From positions 124,001 to 188,000 of the forward strand of contig NC_085884.1 in NCBI RefSeq assembly GCF_035222275.1: a DNA stretch of 64,000 nt, in the 5' to 3' direction. This DNA is from Podospora bellae-mahoneyi. Taxonomy: Eukaryota > Ascomycota > Sordariomycetes > Sordariales > Podosporaceae. Shown here piece after piece: positions 24,226 through 34,564 of the stretch; positions within the stretch are counted from its first letter, which is position 1, and each line of letters opens with the position of its first letter. A program made the position numbers and the translations under genes. The notes under the pieces were generated by a model. It made no database searches, had not been told where the DNA came from, and saw only the letters and a list, made by a program, of their open reading frames with translations.

Positions 24226-25359
24226 ATGGCCGGGTACCTCCTCTCCAAGCTCGGCTTCGACCTGAAGAATCAAGCAGATAACCACGACCCTGGCAACAAC
24301 GACGACCGCCCCCCTCCCCTCCCGCAACTCCACATCTCCACCGAGGACCACTTCCCCCCTTCCACGCAAGGGACCTACCCCCGTCTGTGCCAGCTATCCG
24401 ACGGCTCCCTCCTCAAGAGCTACACCACCTTTGGCCCTGACGGGGAGAGAGTCCTGGTTGTATCACGCAGCGTTGACCAAGCTCGTTCGTTCGAAGTCGT
24501 GGGGGAAATCACCCGGTCCCACGGCGACTGCGACAACTGTTTTCTTGCTGAGCTGGAGCCGGGGGTTGTGTTGGCTGCTTTTAGGAACCATGATTTGAGC
24601 GGTGAAGATGGTAATAAGCCGACCTGGTTCCGGATTACGGTTTGTCGATCTCGGGATGGGGGGAGGATTTGGGAGTATTTGAGCCAGGCGGTGGAGAAGG
24701 GGGGCTCGGATGGGGTGTGGGAGCCGTTTATAAGGATTCCTGTAGGGAGGCGAGAGGAGGTGCAGTTGTATTATTCGGCCGAGGCGGAGCAGGGGCAGAG
24801 GCAGGACACGATGGTGGTTGTTAGTGGGGATGGCGGGGAGACGTGGTCGGAGCCGAGGAGGATTACGGGGGAGGAGGGGTTGAGAGATGGGATGGTGGGA
24901 GTTGCCGATATGAAGGATGCAGTTTCTGGCAAAGAGGCGCTGGTAATGGTGTTGGAGACCACAAGGTGTGGGCCTGGGAGGTTTAGCATTGAGGCGGTGG
25001 TTTCGTACGACGAGGGACTGAGCTGGGCGTCAAGGCAAGAGGTGTACAAGCCATCTGGAGAGGGCAAAAATGCCGGGGCACCGCAGATTGGGACTCTGGC
25101 TGGTGGGGAGGGAGTGGCGGTGGTATTTATGACAGATGAGGATGGGAACGAAGGGGTATGGCCTTCTGGGGCCAAGATCAAGACTGTTTTGGGGGTTGGG
25201 TTGGGGAATGGAGTGATCAACTGGAGTCGGGAGGCTGATACTGTTTTCGAGGAGGGGAGTTCATGGCCAGGGATTCTGGGAGTCGGTCACGGGGAGGCGC
25301 TGGTGGTCTGCGAGACGAGGAGCAGAATTGGGGGTAGGCTGTTGAGCTTGGATCTCTGA
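24226..25359 (+). CDS. Asp-box (sialidase-fold) protein, cytosolic (377 aa)
   Basis: A single exon, starting at ATG 24226 (MAGYLLSKLGFDLKN). The protein carries repeated Asp-box/BNR motifs of the S-x-D-x-G-x-x-W type: SRDGGRIW, SGDGGETW and SYDEGLSW, with a degenerate copy at SVDQARSF. These mark a six-bladed beta-propeller as in GH33 sialidases. FRNHDLSG, ETTRCGPGRFSIEAV and a final VCETRSRIGGRLLS resemble fungal sialidase-like or exo-acting glycosidase relatives. No signal peptide or membrane segment is seen, so it probably stays inside the cell. The catalytic arginine triad cannot be assigned confidently by eye, so enzymatic activity is unproven. Confidence 0.78.
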   Translation: MAGYLLSKLGFDLKNQADNHDPGNNDDRPPPLPQLHISTEDHFPPSTQGTYPRLCQLSDGSLLKSYTTFGPDGERVLVVSRSVDQARSFEVVGEITRSHGDCDNCFLAELEPGVVLAAFRNHDLSGEDGNKPTWFRITVCRSRDGGRIWEYLSQAVEKGGSDGVWEPFIRIPVGRREEVQLYYSAEAEQGQRQDTMVVVSGDGGETWSEPRRITGEEGLRDGMVGVADMKDAVSGKEALVMVLETTRCGPGRFSIEAVVSYDEGLSWASRQEVYKPSGEGKNAGAPQIGTLAGGEGVAVVFMTDEDGNEGVWPSGAKIKTVLGVGLGNGVINWSREADTVFEEGSSWPGILGVGHGEALVVCETRSRIGGRLLSLDL

Positions 25360-26163
25360 CATCCATGACCATGTTCTAATCCGCCTCTTGTCGTATGACA
25401 GCATTTGACGAACCCCGAGATGAGGAACTAGACGGTAACTCAACATGATTTCTTCAACTACCCGAAACTTTGTTGGATTTCACTCGAATCCAGTCCTCCA
25501 GATCAATATGGAGTAGTGGTTGCTTCGCCCAACTGCAACATGCACAAACCTAGAGTGGTAACCTGAACCAGACCACCGGTTTTCTTAGGTCTTGAGCGAA
25601 CTGGAATATGCGCCGGCAAAAGAGCTGAAAAGACTGCACGGAAGTCGTGACGGGTGTAATCCGTACCTAGGTATTTATCCGCCGCTCAGCATATCACAGG
25701 CGCGGCAGATCCTTCGACGCGATCATGTCTGCCTTACCCCGGAGCGGTTAAAAGCACCACTTCCCGTCTTACCCCAGATCTTGGGCTGATCACCATTCAC
25801 GAGCTGAGAACTGAAACAGCTAACCGCAGGAAGAAGTGACAATGCAGTCAGCGCTCCCGCTGACAGTTTCTCTTCTCAATTTGGAGCGCGGGGCTATTTC
25901 TTCCACGAGATATGATGGCTTTATAGGTGGTTCACTTCGTCTTCCCTTCACCCAAAGCTTGCCTGTCCATCGTTGCATTTGAGATTCCAGGATACCTCCT
26001 CTGCTTGTAGCGTTGCATGCATGGCCGTGTGCAGCGGACATTTTACGATCTTCACCTCTCACCTAGTTGAAGTCGAACCTCCAGGGTAGGCGTTGCTGTA
26101 TCATTGTTGTCGGGGTACTGGAAAACCCCAGCGTCGAACAGTTGGGACAACTCTACCAGCACC
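25360..26163. other. Intergenic region
   Basis: About 800 bp with no gene supported. Short frames only. It should contain the 3' flank of the Asp-box gene and the promoter of the aspartic protease gene. Confidence 0.4.
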
Positions 26164-27836
26164 ATGTTGCTTCACTTCGCCATATACACCACTCTTTTTC
26201 TTACAGTCAGTCATGGAGCCAGTCTTCCTAATCTCAGCAATGAAAATTCACTCGATGATGGTGACAAGGGCGGAGGGAAGCGTACAAGAGACCCAGGCTA
26301 TGTGCGCATGCCGGTGTCGAGACAGAAGTTCAAAAGTAAGGGGAAGTCAGAAAGGGGCTGGCATTGGGGGCCCCCGACCGACCCTCACAATGACCCCCCA
26401 GCTTTGAAGTCAAATCAACCCTTCCAACCTACTCATGCGTCATCATCGACAATACCACCGCCAACTCTGACTAGGATAACGAGATCCCCACCAACCCAGC
26501 AGTCTCCGACTTTGCATCGCCGAGCAGCAGACAGAAGATGGGGCTGGTCCAATCTTGAAGAACTGGGCGGCATTGCCTACATCATCCAGTGTTCGTGCTC
26601 CACCCTTGAATTCCATTTCCACCTGATTTCAACCCCTGCTGACAAGTCCACAAACTTCTTTCCATAGTGGACATTGGCACGCCCCCTCAAAAAGTCCGCG
26701 TCTTCGTCGACACCGGCTCGTACGAACTCTGGGTCAACCCCCGCTGCAGCACGTCGGCGTCGGATTCCCTCTGCCAGACGTTTGGCAACTACTTCCCATC
26801 CAGGTCAAACTCCGCCATGCACATTGGTGGCAACTTTGCCGTCACCTACGGCACAGGGGCAGTGCGAGGAAGCTACTGGAGCGACGTGATGAGTATTGCG
26901 AGTCTGTCACACCTCCCCCAACTCTCTGGGTACTTCTCACTCTCATGCTTGAGACTGACAACTCCCTAAAAAGTGCTCCAAATCCCCCAAGTCCAGTTCG
27001 CCGTAGCAGCCGACAGCAACTACACCTTCGCCGGCATCCTCGGTTTAGGCTACGCTTACCCCTATTCCATCTCCTATCCCTCCGTCCTCAACCTCATGGT
27101 CTCCCAGAAGATGATATCCGCCCCCATCTTCAGCCTCGGTCTTGGCGGCGACGGCGACGGCTTCAGCGAGATTATTTTTGGCGGAGTCAACCGCTGGAAG
27201 TTTGCCGGGCCGCTGGTCCCCGTCTCCATTTGGCCTCCGGTCAAAGAGCAGGATCCGAGATGGGTGCAATACTGGGTCAATGTCACCAGCGTCGGGTTGA
27301 CGAAGCCGAAAGAGGCAGGAAAACTGTACACACCTCGGGAGGGGTTTTCCATGCCGACGTTGATCGACACGGGCTCGACGTTGAGCTACATCCGGGAGGA
27401 CCTCGTGGCGGTGATAGGGCAGCAGTTCAACGCCGAGATTGACACGCAGGGCAATTACTTTGTGGACTGCAAGTACAGGGACGTGGCGGGGACGGTGGAC
27501 TTTGGGTTCAACAGCGGCGCGATGGTGATCAATGTGCGGTACAAGGATTTCATCTACCAGCTCTACCCGGGCAGGTGCATGCTTGGGGTGCAGCCGGCGG
27601 ACTATGGGAGCACGTACTATGTGCTGGGAGACACGTTCATCAGGGGTGCTTATTGTGAGTCTTGCCCGTTTCTTACAGTCAGCAAAATATCTACAGAGCT
27701 GACACATGCATACATAGTGGTGTTTGATCAGCAATCAGACGTTGTGTGGATGAATCAGTACTATAATTGTGGCGACGGGGTAGTAACAGTGGGACAAACC
27801 CCAAGGGATACCAAGAATGTTGTCGGCGCGTGCTAG
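26164..27836 (+). CDS. Secreted pepsin-family aspartic protease (A1, about 464 aa)
   Basis: Five exons inferred: 26164-26335, 26402-26590, 26668-26901, 26974-27654 and 27718-27836. The signal peptide is MLLHFAIYTTLFLTVSHGAS, followed by a basic, Pro/Ser-rich propeptide of about 100 residues with RR sites (TLHRRAADRR). The mature enzyme begins near DIGTPPQKV. The two catalytic motifs are VDTGSYELW (Asp135) and LIDTGSTLSY (Asp330), and the flap-region YGTGAVRGSYW is present. There is no clear GPI tail, and it ends ...VVGAC, so it resembles secreted yapsin/SAP-type proteases more than anchored ones. The introns around residues 57 and 120 are less certain than the rest: the first is an in-frame 66 nt GTAAGG-CAG, and the second uses a GTTCGT donor chosen to keep frame. 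Confidence 0.85.
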
Positions 27837-28784
27837 CTGAGGTGGTTTTTGCGGACATTGTGTTGTAGGTTTCTTGAGCATGTATAAAGCAACATGTTTT
27901 CTCCCGCAGTCTTCTGAACCTGGACTCTGAATCTCGAACCGCCTACTTCTTCAACTGCGGCCAACACAGGACAAAGTCATGGAAACACCGGGAAACATCA
28001 AATTCCAAAGCTACGATAGGATCATGAATGCGAACCTGCGTGGTCACCGAAATGCGTACGAGCATCCGCCGATCATGGAGTTAGAGATCGAACTGTACCA
28101 AGACGCCTAGCTGCAAATCGCGCTCGATATGCCATGGCCGGGTGTATTTCCCGGTGACCGTGACCCCTTCGGCATGGCTGGGAACCTCCTTCCTGCCGCC
28201 CGCAGGTGTGGAATCTGCAGAATTGTTCAAGCCACGGTTGGTTCGCCCGGTGTACCATGAAAACGGGCTCGTTTATGTACAGCGCTTCTGTTATGCCAGG
28301 CCGTTCGTGAGCGACTTTGTTCATACCATGACCATGGCCATCTACACGGGAAGTTGGGGGTTCGATAGTAACTCCGGAGAGTTAAATTCATGAACACTAG
28401 TGCCAGATTAGGCTCCCAGAATGCCAGGACAGAGATTTAGGGCTGTTGTGGCGTCGATGGACCAGTAGAAACTGGATTTTCTACGAGCTAGATACCCTGA
28501 TTCAGATGTATGTGGTGGCTGGCTGGTGCTGCGCCATCTCACATTCTGGGGGCGCGGAATTCTTTGTACGAATCGCGTTGGTGCCCGCGTTTGGATGCTC
28601 GGGGTGGAAGTTGCTGTGAAGATCGAGGTAGAAAAACACTTCGATTCCCCAGCTCAGGTAGCGATTTGTTGTCTAACGGCATATAATTGATCAACCTTTG
28701 CTACTGTGCTTGTCAACACTGTGGGCTTGGAATCTGTGCCCAGTAATCTCTTCACTATCACCGCCAGTTGAAAACAAAGCAACC
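27837..28784. other. Intergenic region
   Basis: About 950 bp without a supported gene. A short frame at 28142-28393 and its antisense partner carry no recognisable feature. Confidence 0.4.
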
Positions 28785-29708
28785 ATGGCACCAGTCTATG
28801 CAGACCACCCATTCCCCTTTATCCAGACTCCTGTGTTTGCAGCGAAACAAGACCCGCATGCAAAGGTTGGACCACCTCCATCATCTGATCACCCCTAACG
28901 AAACACGCTATTCACACTTCAACTGCATGTACAGGTAGACAGCTTCGACCGTGCCGCCTCGGAAATGGCCAACGCGCACAATCTCATGATCCGCGGCCTT
29001 AATTCCATCTATCTTCAAGCTCCACACATCACAGCTCCCGACGTAAAACCCTTTTGCCGGTACATTGCGGCTTTTACCAACCTGATTCACGTCCACCACC
29101 ACGGCGAGGAGACACATTTCTTTCCAGAGGTAGAGAGGTTGTCGGGGGTGGAGGGAATCATGGAGACGAATGTCCATCAACACGGCGTGTTCAAGAAAGG
29201 GCTACACGATCTGGATGATTACATCAATGGTGTTCTGGCGGATAAACAGGAGTATGACGGTAAGAGGGTAGTGCAGATGATTGATGTATTTGGGAAAAGT
29301 CTCGTTGAGCATCTGCGGGATGAAATCCCTACGTTGCAGAGGTTGAGAGAGGTGGATGGAGAGGGGAGAAAGATGGCGGAGGCGATTGAGAGGATCATGG
29401 GGGAGGAAGGGGAGAGTTCGATGGTTTGTGCCTTCTCATATACCGACCTTCTCTTTGGCGATCGACTGGCGGCTAATCAAAGGGGGTCATAGAAAGCACT
29501 TGGAATGCCTGGCATGTTGTGGTGTTTTGCCAATCTGGACATCCACTTCGAGGACGATATATGGCTGGACTGGCCTGCTGCACCGGGCCCTGTCAAGTTT
29601 CTGTATCGAAATGTGTTCTGGTGGGTTTATACTGATCTTAGGAAGTTTGGATCAGTTGACAGGAACGGCAAGCTGAGGGCTCTATATGCTATTCCCAAGT
29701 CAGAATAA
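28785..29708 (+). CDS. Hemerythrin-like HHE-domain protein (261 aa)
   Basis: Three exons: 28785-28865, 28935-29423 and 29493-29708. Candidate di-iron ligands of a four-helix hemerythrin/HHE fold are seen: AHNLMIRG (His42), HVHHHGEETHFFPE, VHQHGVFKKGLHD and LVEHLRDEIPTL. Such fungal proteins may sense or bind oxygen, nitric oxide or iron, but no reaction can be assigned. No signal peptide or membrane helix is present, so it is probably cytosolic. Removing the second intron adds a C-terminal tail of 72 residues that is rich in Trp and aromatic residues (MLWCFANLDIHFEDDIWLDW, FWWVYTDLRKFGS). That tail reads as genuine coding sequence and is conserved-looking, although a model without the intron would stop at 29492. 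Confidence 0.82.
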
Positions 29709-30649
29709 GGTAGTGTGTCTGGGGATGGGCCCACTTTATGGACGGTTCGGTTTTATTACTACCCCTGTTTGCCCCTATTTGCCCCCTTTATCCTCTTATC
29801 TCTTGCTGCTTTTTGGATGGACACATGGTTGCATAAATATTGAATGGATCTGATTACATAGTCTGAGCAGCGATATCAACATGCATGGGAATGGATACGT
29901 GTGGACAATGCCTTACATGTTGAGGACTTAAAGATCTGGTAATTCACACGCCCTTCGATCATGTTTCAAGGCCATTCGACCACCAGGTATCTTCTCTTTT
30001 AAGACTTTTAATCAATATTTCAAAGTATTTTTATTGCTATCAGCTGGCCTATTGACCATCTTCGAAGGCCAGTTTATGATAGTTGAGACGCTAAAGTTTC
30101 ACGGGTAATGGCTGTTCAACACAAGACACCCTACCTATGCAGTCTGTGCTACAGCTTCCCCACTTCAGTTCCCTCAAATCCAGTTGCGAGTGCCTACCTA
30201 CCCTTCCACCGAGCCACCTAGCTCGCAATACATGCTCACCAATGTTGTGGCATCGGCTTGCTGCCTTCCAATTCAGGAAACTCATTATGCCGGTAGATCT
30301 GCGCTCCCTTCTCACTCAACCCACCAAATGTCAGGTCATCTATTCCCGTCTCGATTTTCGCAATCCCCGCACTTCATGTTGCTCCCATGGAGACTGTATC
30401 ACCTGGGGGTCTGCCGTAGGAGGAGAGGAGGACATCATGCAACGTCCGACACACATAGCCGAGAAGCAAACACGGCAGTATCTGGACCTCCTCGTATCCC
30501 GGATGCCGGCATTCGGCGGCATTGCATATCGGTCGTACAATGTCTGATAAGCCCATTGCCTTTCAACGATTCTCCTTCGAGTACAGTGAGGGTGGAGGAG
30601 CGTTTTGGTAGCCCATTGTCCCTAATTCTCGAGTTCGACTACAGAAAGC
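29709..30649. other. Intergenic region
   Basis: About 940 bp without a supported gene. It has a short C-rich run of CCCCTNTTTG-like units at about 29760-29790 and AT-rich sequence up to 30100. It should include the promoter of the oligopeptide transporter. Confidence 0.4.
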
Positions 30650-33441
30650 ATGGCAGAAAAACCCGAGGCTGTCGATCCTGACGGGATCGGAATCATCCCG
30701 AGCCACGAAACGAGGTCATCCGATCGAGACCCGGAAAAAACACCTGCCAAGCCCTATGAAAGGGAAGCACACGATGGCCAGGAGCCAAACAACATCACGG
30801 ACCAGATCCCGCACTCTCTGCTCGAGGAATTGGCACCAAATGGCGAATACGAGCACATCCTCTCCAAAATCAACGCCATGTCAACGGAAGAGGCCCTGGC
30901 CATCATCCGTGAATCGCTTATTTTCCACGCCGATGACTGGAACTTTCCCACTGTCATGCGGACAAGAATGCAGAGACTGATGAAAGAGACCCCGAAAGAG
31001 TACGGCGACTTTTATGAGCGAGATCTCAGAATCGATGCTGTCATGATGCGCTGGTCCAGCCCCTATCCGGGGGTTAGAGCTGTGGCTGAACTGACTGACA
31101 ATGACTCCACCCCCGTAGAGACCATTAGGGCTTACTTTCTGGGTATATCGTGGGCTGTGATTGGGACCTTTATGGCGACGTTTTTCAACTCGAGATTTCC
31201 GAGCATCAGTACGTGTTGGTCTTCACTATCAAAGGACATGGGGCTGACAGACACGGGCAGCTCTTAGTGGGAGTGTTATTCAGATTCTTTTGTACCCGTG
31301 TGCAAAGATCCTCGAGTATGTCCTTCCGGACTGGGGATTCACGGTGTTTGGGACGAGACACTCGCTCAATCCGGGGCCGTGGACGTTCAAAGAGCAAATG
31401 TTTGCGACGATTACCTACAACATCGCTATTTATACCACCAATTCGTATGGGATGGTGCGTTGACTCTTTTTCTATATTCGCCTCTCTAAAATGATGCTGA
31501 TAAATACAGATCCTCGTCCAGAAGATGCCCATTTTCTACGGCCAGAGCTTTGTCAACTATGGCTACCAGCTCATGCTGACCCTGTTCGTTCAGCTCATGG
31601 GGATGGGCTTTGCAGGATATCTCCGCCGGTTCTCAGTATATCCTGTCAAAGCCCTCTGGCCCACCATCCTTCCCACCATTGCCATGAATCGAGCATTGAC
31701 CAGGCCAGAGCCCAAAGAGAACATTCACGGTTGGACCATATCCCGGTACAACTTCTTCTACGTCTGCACGGTATCCATGGCGATCTACTACTGGCTGCCG
31801 GGTTATCTTTTCACAGCCCTCTCCACCTTCAACTGGATGACCTGGATTGCTCCCGAGAACTTGAACTTGGCCATTTTGACTGGCTCATCTCTTGGGTTAG
31901 GTCTCTTTAACCCAATCACCACTTTTGACTGGAACATTGCTACATCTTCCTTTGCCGCCCTCGCCAACCCTTTCTTCGCCACAGCAACTGAATGGTGCTC
32001 CGCTTGGCTCGGAGCGGCAGTCATCCTGGCCATCTTTTACAACAACATGAACCACTCAGCCTACCTCCCCATCAACTCCAGCTCGGCCTTTGCCAACGAT
32101 GGGAAACCGTACCGTGTGCAGAATGTCATCTCAGCAGACAACAAGCTCGACGAGCAGAAGTACCAAGCCTACTCCCCGCCGTTCTACTCTGCCGGATACA
32201 TCCTGACTGTCGGAGCCAACTTTGCGTTTTACCCAGTGTATTTCTTGTACATCATGGTCAACCAGTGGACGACGGTGGGCAAGGCCTATGTTGACTTTTA
32301 CCAGGGGCTGAGAAGGGGGAAAGGGAACTATGAAGGGGCGATGGATGTCCATTCGAGGTTGATGAGCCGGTACGCCGAGGTGCCTGACTGGTGGTTCATC
32401 TTCATTTTGGTGGCGGCCATTGTCGTGTCGGTGATTTTCTTGAGGATATATCCACTGGAAACACCTGTGTGGCTTGTTTTCCTCATGATAGGCATCAACA
32501 TCATCTTTGCCGTCCCGCTATCTCTGTTGTCGGCCACCACGGGGACCAACCTGGGGCTTGGGAGTCTGATACAGGTGCTGACAGGGTATCTTCTGCCCGG
32601 GAACCCCAATGCTTTCTTGTTTGCGCAAACCTTGGGCAGCTGGGCGTTGGCCGGTTACGGAGACAACTATGTGCAAGATCAAAAGATGGCCCACTATGTC
32701 AAGATCCCGCCGAGGGCCGTGTTTAGGAGCCAGATTGGGACGATCATCATCACCTGTTTTGTTGCGGTTTCGACCCAAAACTTCATCATGGAGAACGTGA
32801 AGGGCTTGTGCGAGCCGGACCAGCCGAGCAGGTTCACCTGTGCTGCTGACGGTGCACCGCTGTATGCCAGCAGCTTGATGTGGGGATTGCTGGGCAGCGA
32901 GAGGATGTTTGGTGCCATGTATCCGATGTTCAAGTGGTGCTTCTTGATCGGGACGGGCATTGCGGTAGTGTTTCTGGTCGGGCAGGGATACGGGCCGAAA
33001 TACCTGCCCGGCATCAAAGAAAGACTGCGGGGAAGACTGAGACCAAGGACATTTGCGCAGCTTGACAGGACAATCTTTCCTTTCGTGGCCAGCCTGTTGT
33101 GGTTGAACCCCGTGTTGATCATCCACGGATTCCAACACTGGGCGCCATCCAACCTGAGCTACAAGACGCCCGGGTTCATCCTGAGTTTCATTTTCATGTA
33201 CCTGCTGCCAAAATACCGGCTGGCATGGTGGGAAAAGTACAATTACGTGCTTTCTGCCTCGTTGACGGCAGGCGTCGCCATCAGCGCCCTCATCATGTTC
33301 TTTGCTGTGGGATACCACCCCGTGAAGCTGGATTGGTGGGGGAATCGGGTCAGCCACGCCGGCATGGACGGGAAGAGTGTGGGGATCCTGCCGATTCCCG
33401 AGAAGGGGTACTTTGGACCGGAGCGGGGCCAGTTCCCGTAG
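30650..33441 (+). CDS. Oligopeptide transporter, OPT family (894 aa)
   Basis: Three exons: 30650-31208, 31261-31454 and 31510-33441. A proton-coupled small-peptide (or glutathione/metal-peptide) carrier of the plasma membrane. A hydrophilic N-terminus of about 150 residues precedes the first helices. The OPT motif FFNSRFPSITLSGSVIQIL spans the first splice junction, which fixes the acceptor at CAG 31258-31260 rather than the nearer-looking TAG. Further family blocks are YGQSFVNYGYQ, NQWTTVGKAYVDFYQG and PGNPNAFLFAQTLGSWA. The protein ends PIPEKGYFGPERGQFP with many helices before it; the length suits fungal OPT1-like members. The next gene, an ENA ATPase, is in the same direction 1.1 kb away, but nothing links their functions. 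Confidence 0.94.
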
Positions 33442-34564
33442 TGTAGTCATAAGATCTGCTGATCTTAATGTGGAGAGTGAGGCTGTTGGCAAGAGTTGGC
33501 GAGGCCTCCAGTTGCGACAGTCCCCATTTCAACCCGACATGGAATCCCGTACATAATGAGCGTGTAAGTAGTCGTGAGCTTCGCTTCAATTAGTAACATT
33601 GAGCGTATGGAACATCGCGTCGGCCTTCCTCCAGTAATAAGAATAAGTGTGGTTGGGTCTGGACCAGAGGGGCCAGTGAGCACAGTCACCACGCGTCACC
33701 ACCCGGCAGACGGCTCGAGTGCCGGTGCGGGGCCGGTGATTGATAACGGGCTTGGCGTCGTTCTTGACAGGAAGTGTTTGCTACGGGATAAATACCCAAG
33801 ATTGGTCCCATCATCATCAGCCAGTTGTTCATCAAATGGTATGGATGGGTTGCCTCTGGTGGATGACAACAGAGATTATAGAGAATCAGCCCGTGTCTTC
33901 TTTTTCGTCTTCAGGAGGCAAAAACAAACACTGCCTGGGTGGTGGATACAGGAGATACCGGTTAGGTGCATACCGACGGAACAGGGGACAGCAACTGATA
34001 TGAAGCAACAAAGATAGCAGGTGACCAGTGACCAACAGGGTGCGTCCGGCGGTCGGCACCAGCTTCCATTCATTGAGCACAGCCACGAACGGTGCAGAGA
34101 ATCACAAGGGCCAAGACGGTGCTCCACTCTCCGTGGTGGTTCGGGAGTCTGTGATTGGGCTGCTCCCCCTTCTCCAGCCCTTGGCCGACGTTGTCCCAGC
34201 GGTCCCAAGCAGGTTCCAAGCGCTCGGCGTTAGCCTTGTTCCTCGTTGTTGGCGTGGCGTGAATGGCGTGGATGGCGTGGATGGCATGGGAAGAAGCGTG
34301 TTCCGTGGACCGTCACCGTCAGATCTGATCCCCCAGTGCCCCTGGGGCAATGATCCATTGATCCCTTGCCTCGTGCTGCTTCTTGTTGAGAGAGATCCAG
34401 CAAGGGTGCAGTTGCATGTCTTGGAACGGACCAGCATCATTTGTCATAAACCCCATGCTCTTCGCCCCCTTCCCGACTTCCTTTTATCTTCTGGAGTTCT
34501 TCTCTTCTTTCCCTTGTGCATTGTCACTTCGCTGGAACATCAATCCAGAAATCACTTTTATTGA
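33442..34564. other. Promoter region of the ENA-type ATPase with a short tandem repeat
   Basis: About 1.1 kb without a supported gene. A GGCGTGGAT-like tandem repeat lies at 34251-34289 (about four degenerate units). The frame 34028-34564 is in the promoter position of the next gene and shows no domain. Confidence 0.45.

Noticed and set aside
25620-25790. CCGCTCAGC segment resembling part of fungal 5S rRNA
   Set aside because: Only a few bases match; the remaining conserved 5S blocks are absent.
32518-33492. Minus-strand open frame of 324 codons
   Set aside because: Mirrors the oligopeptide transporter coding exon and shows no domain.
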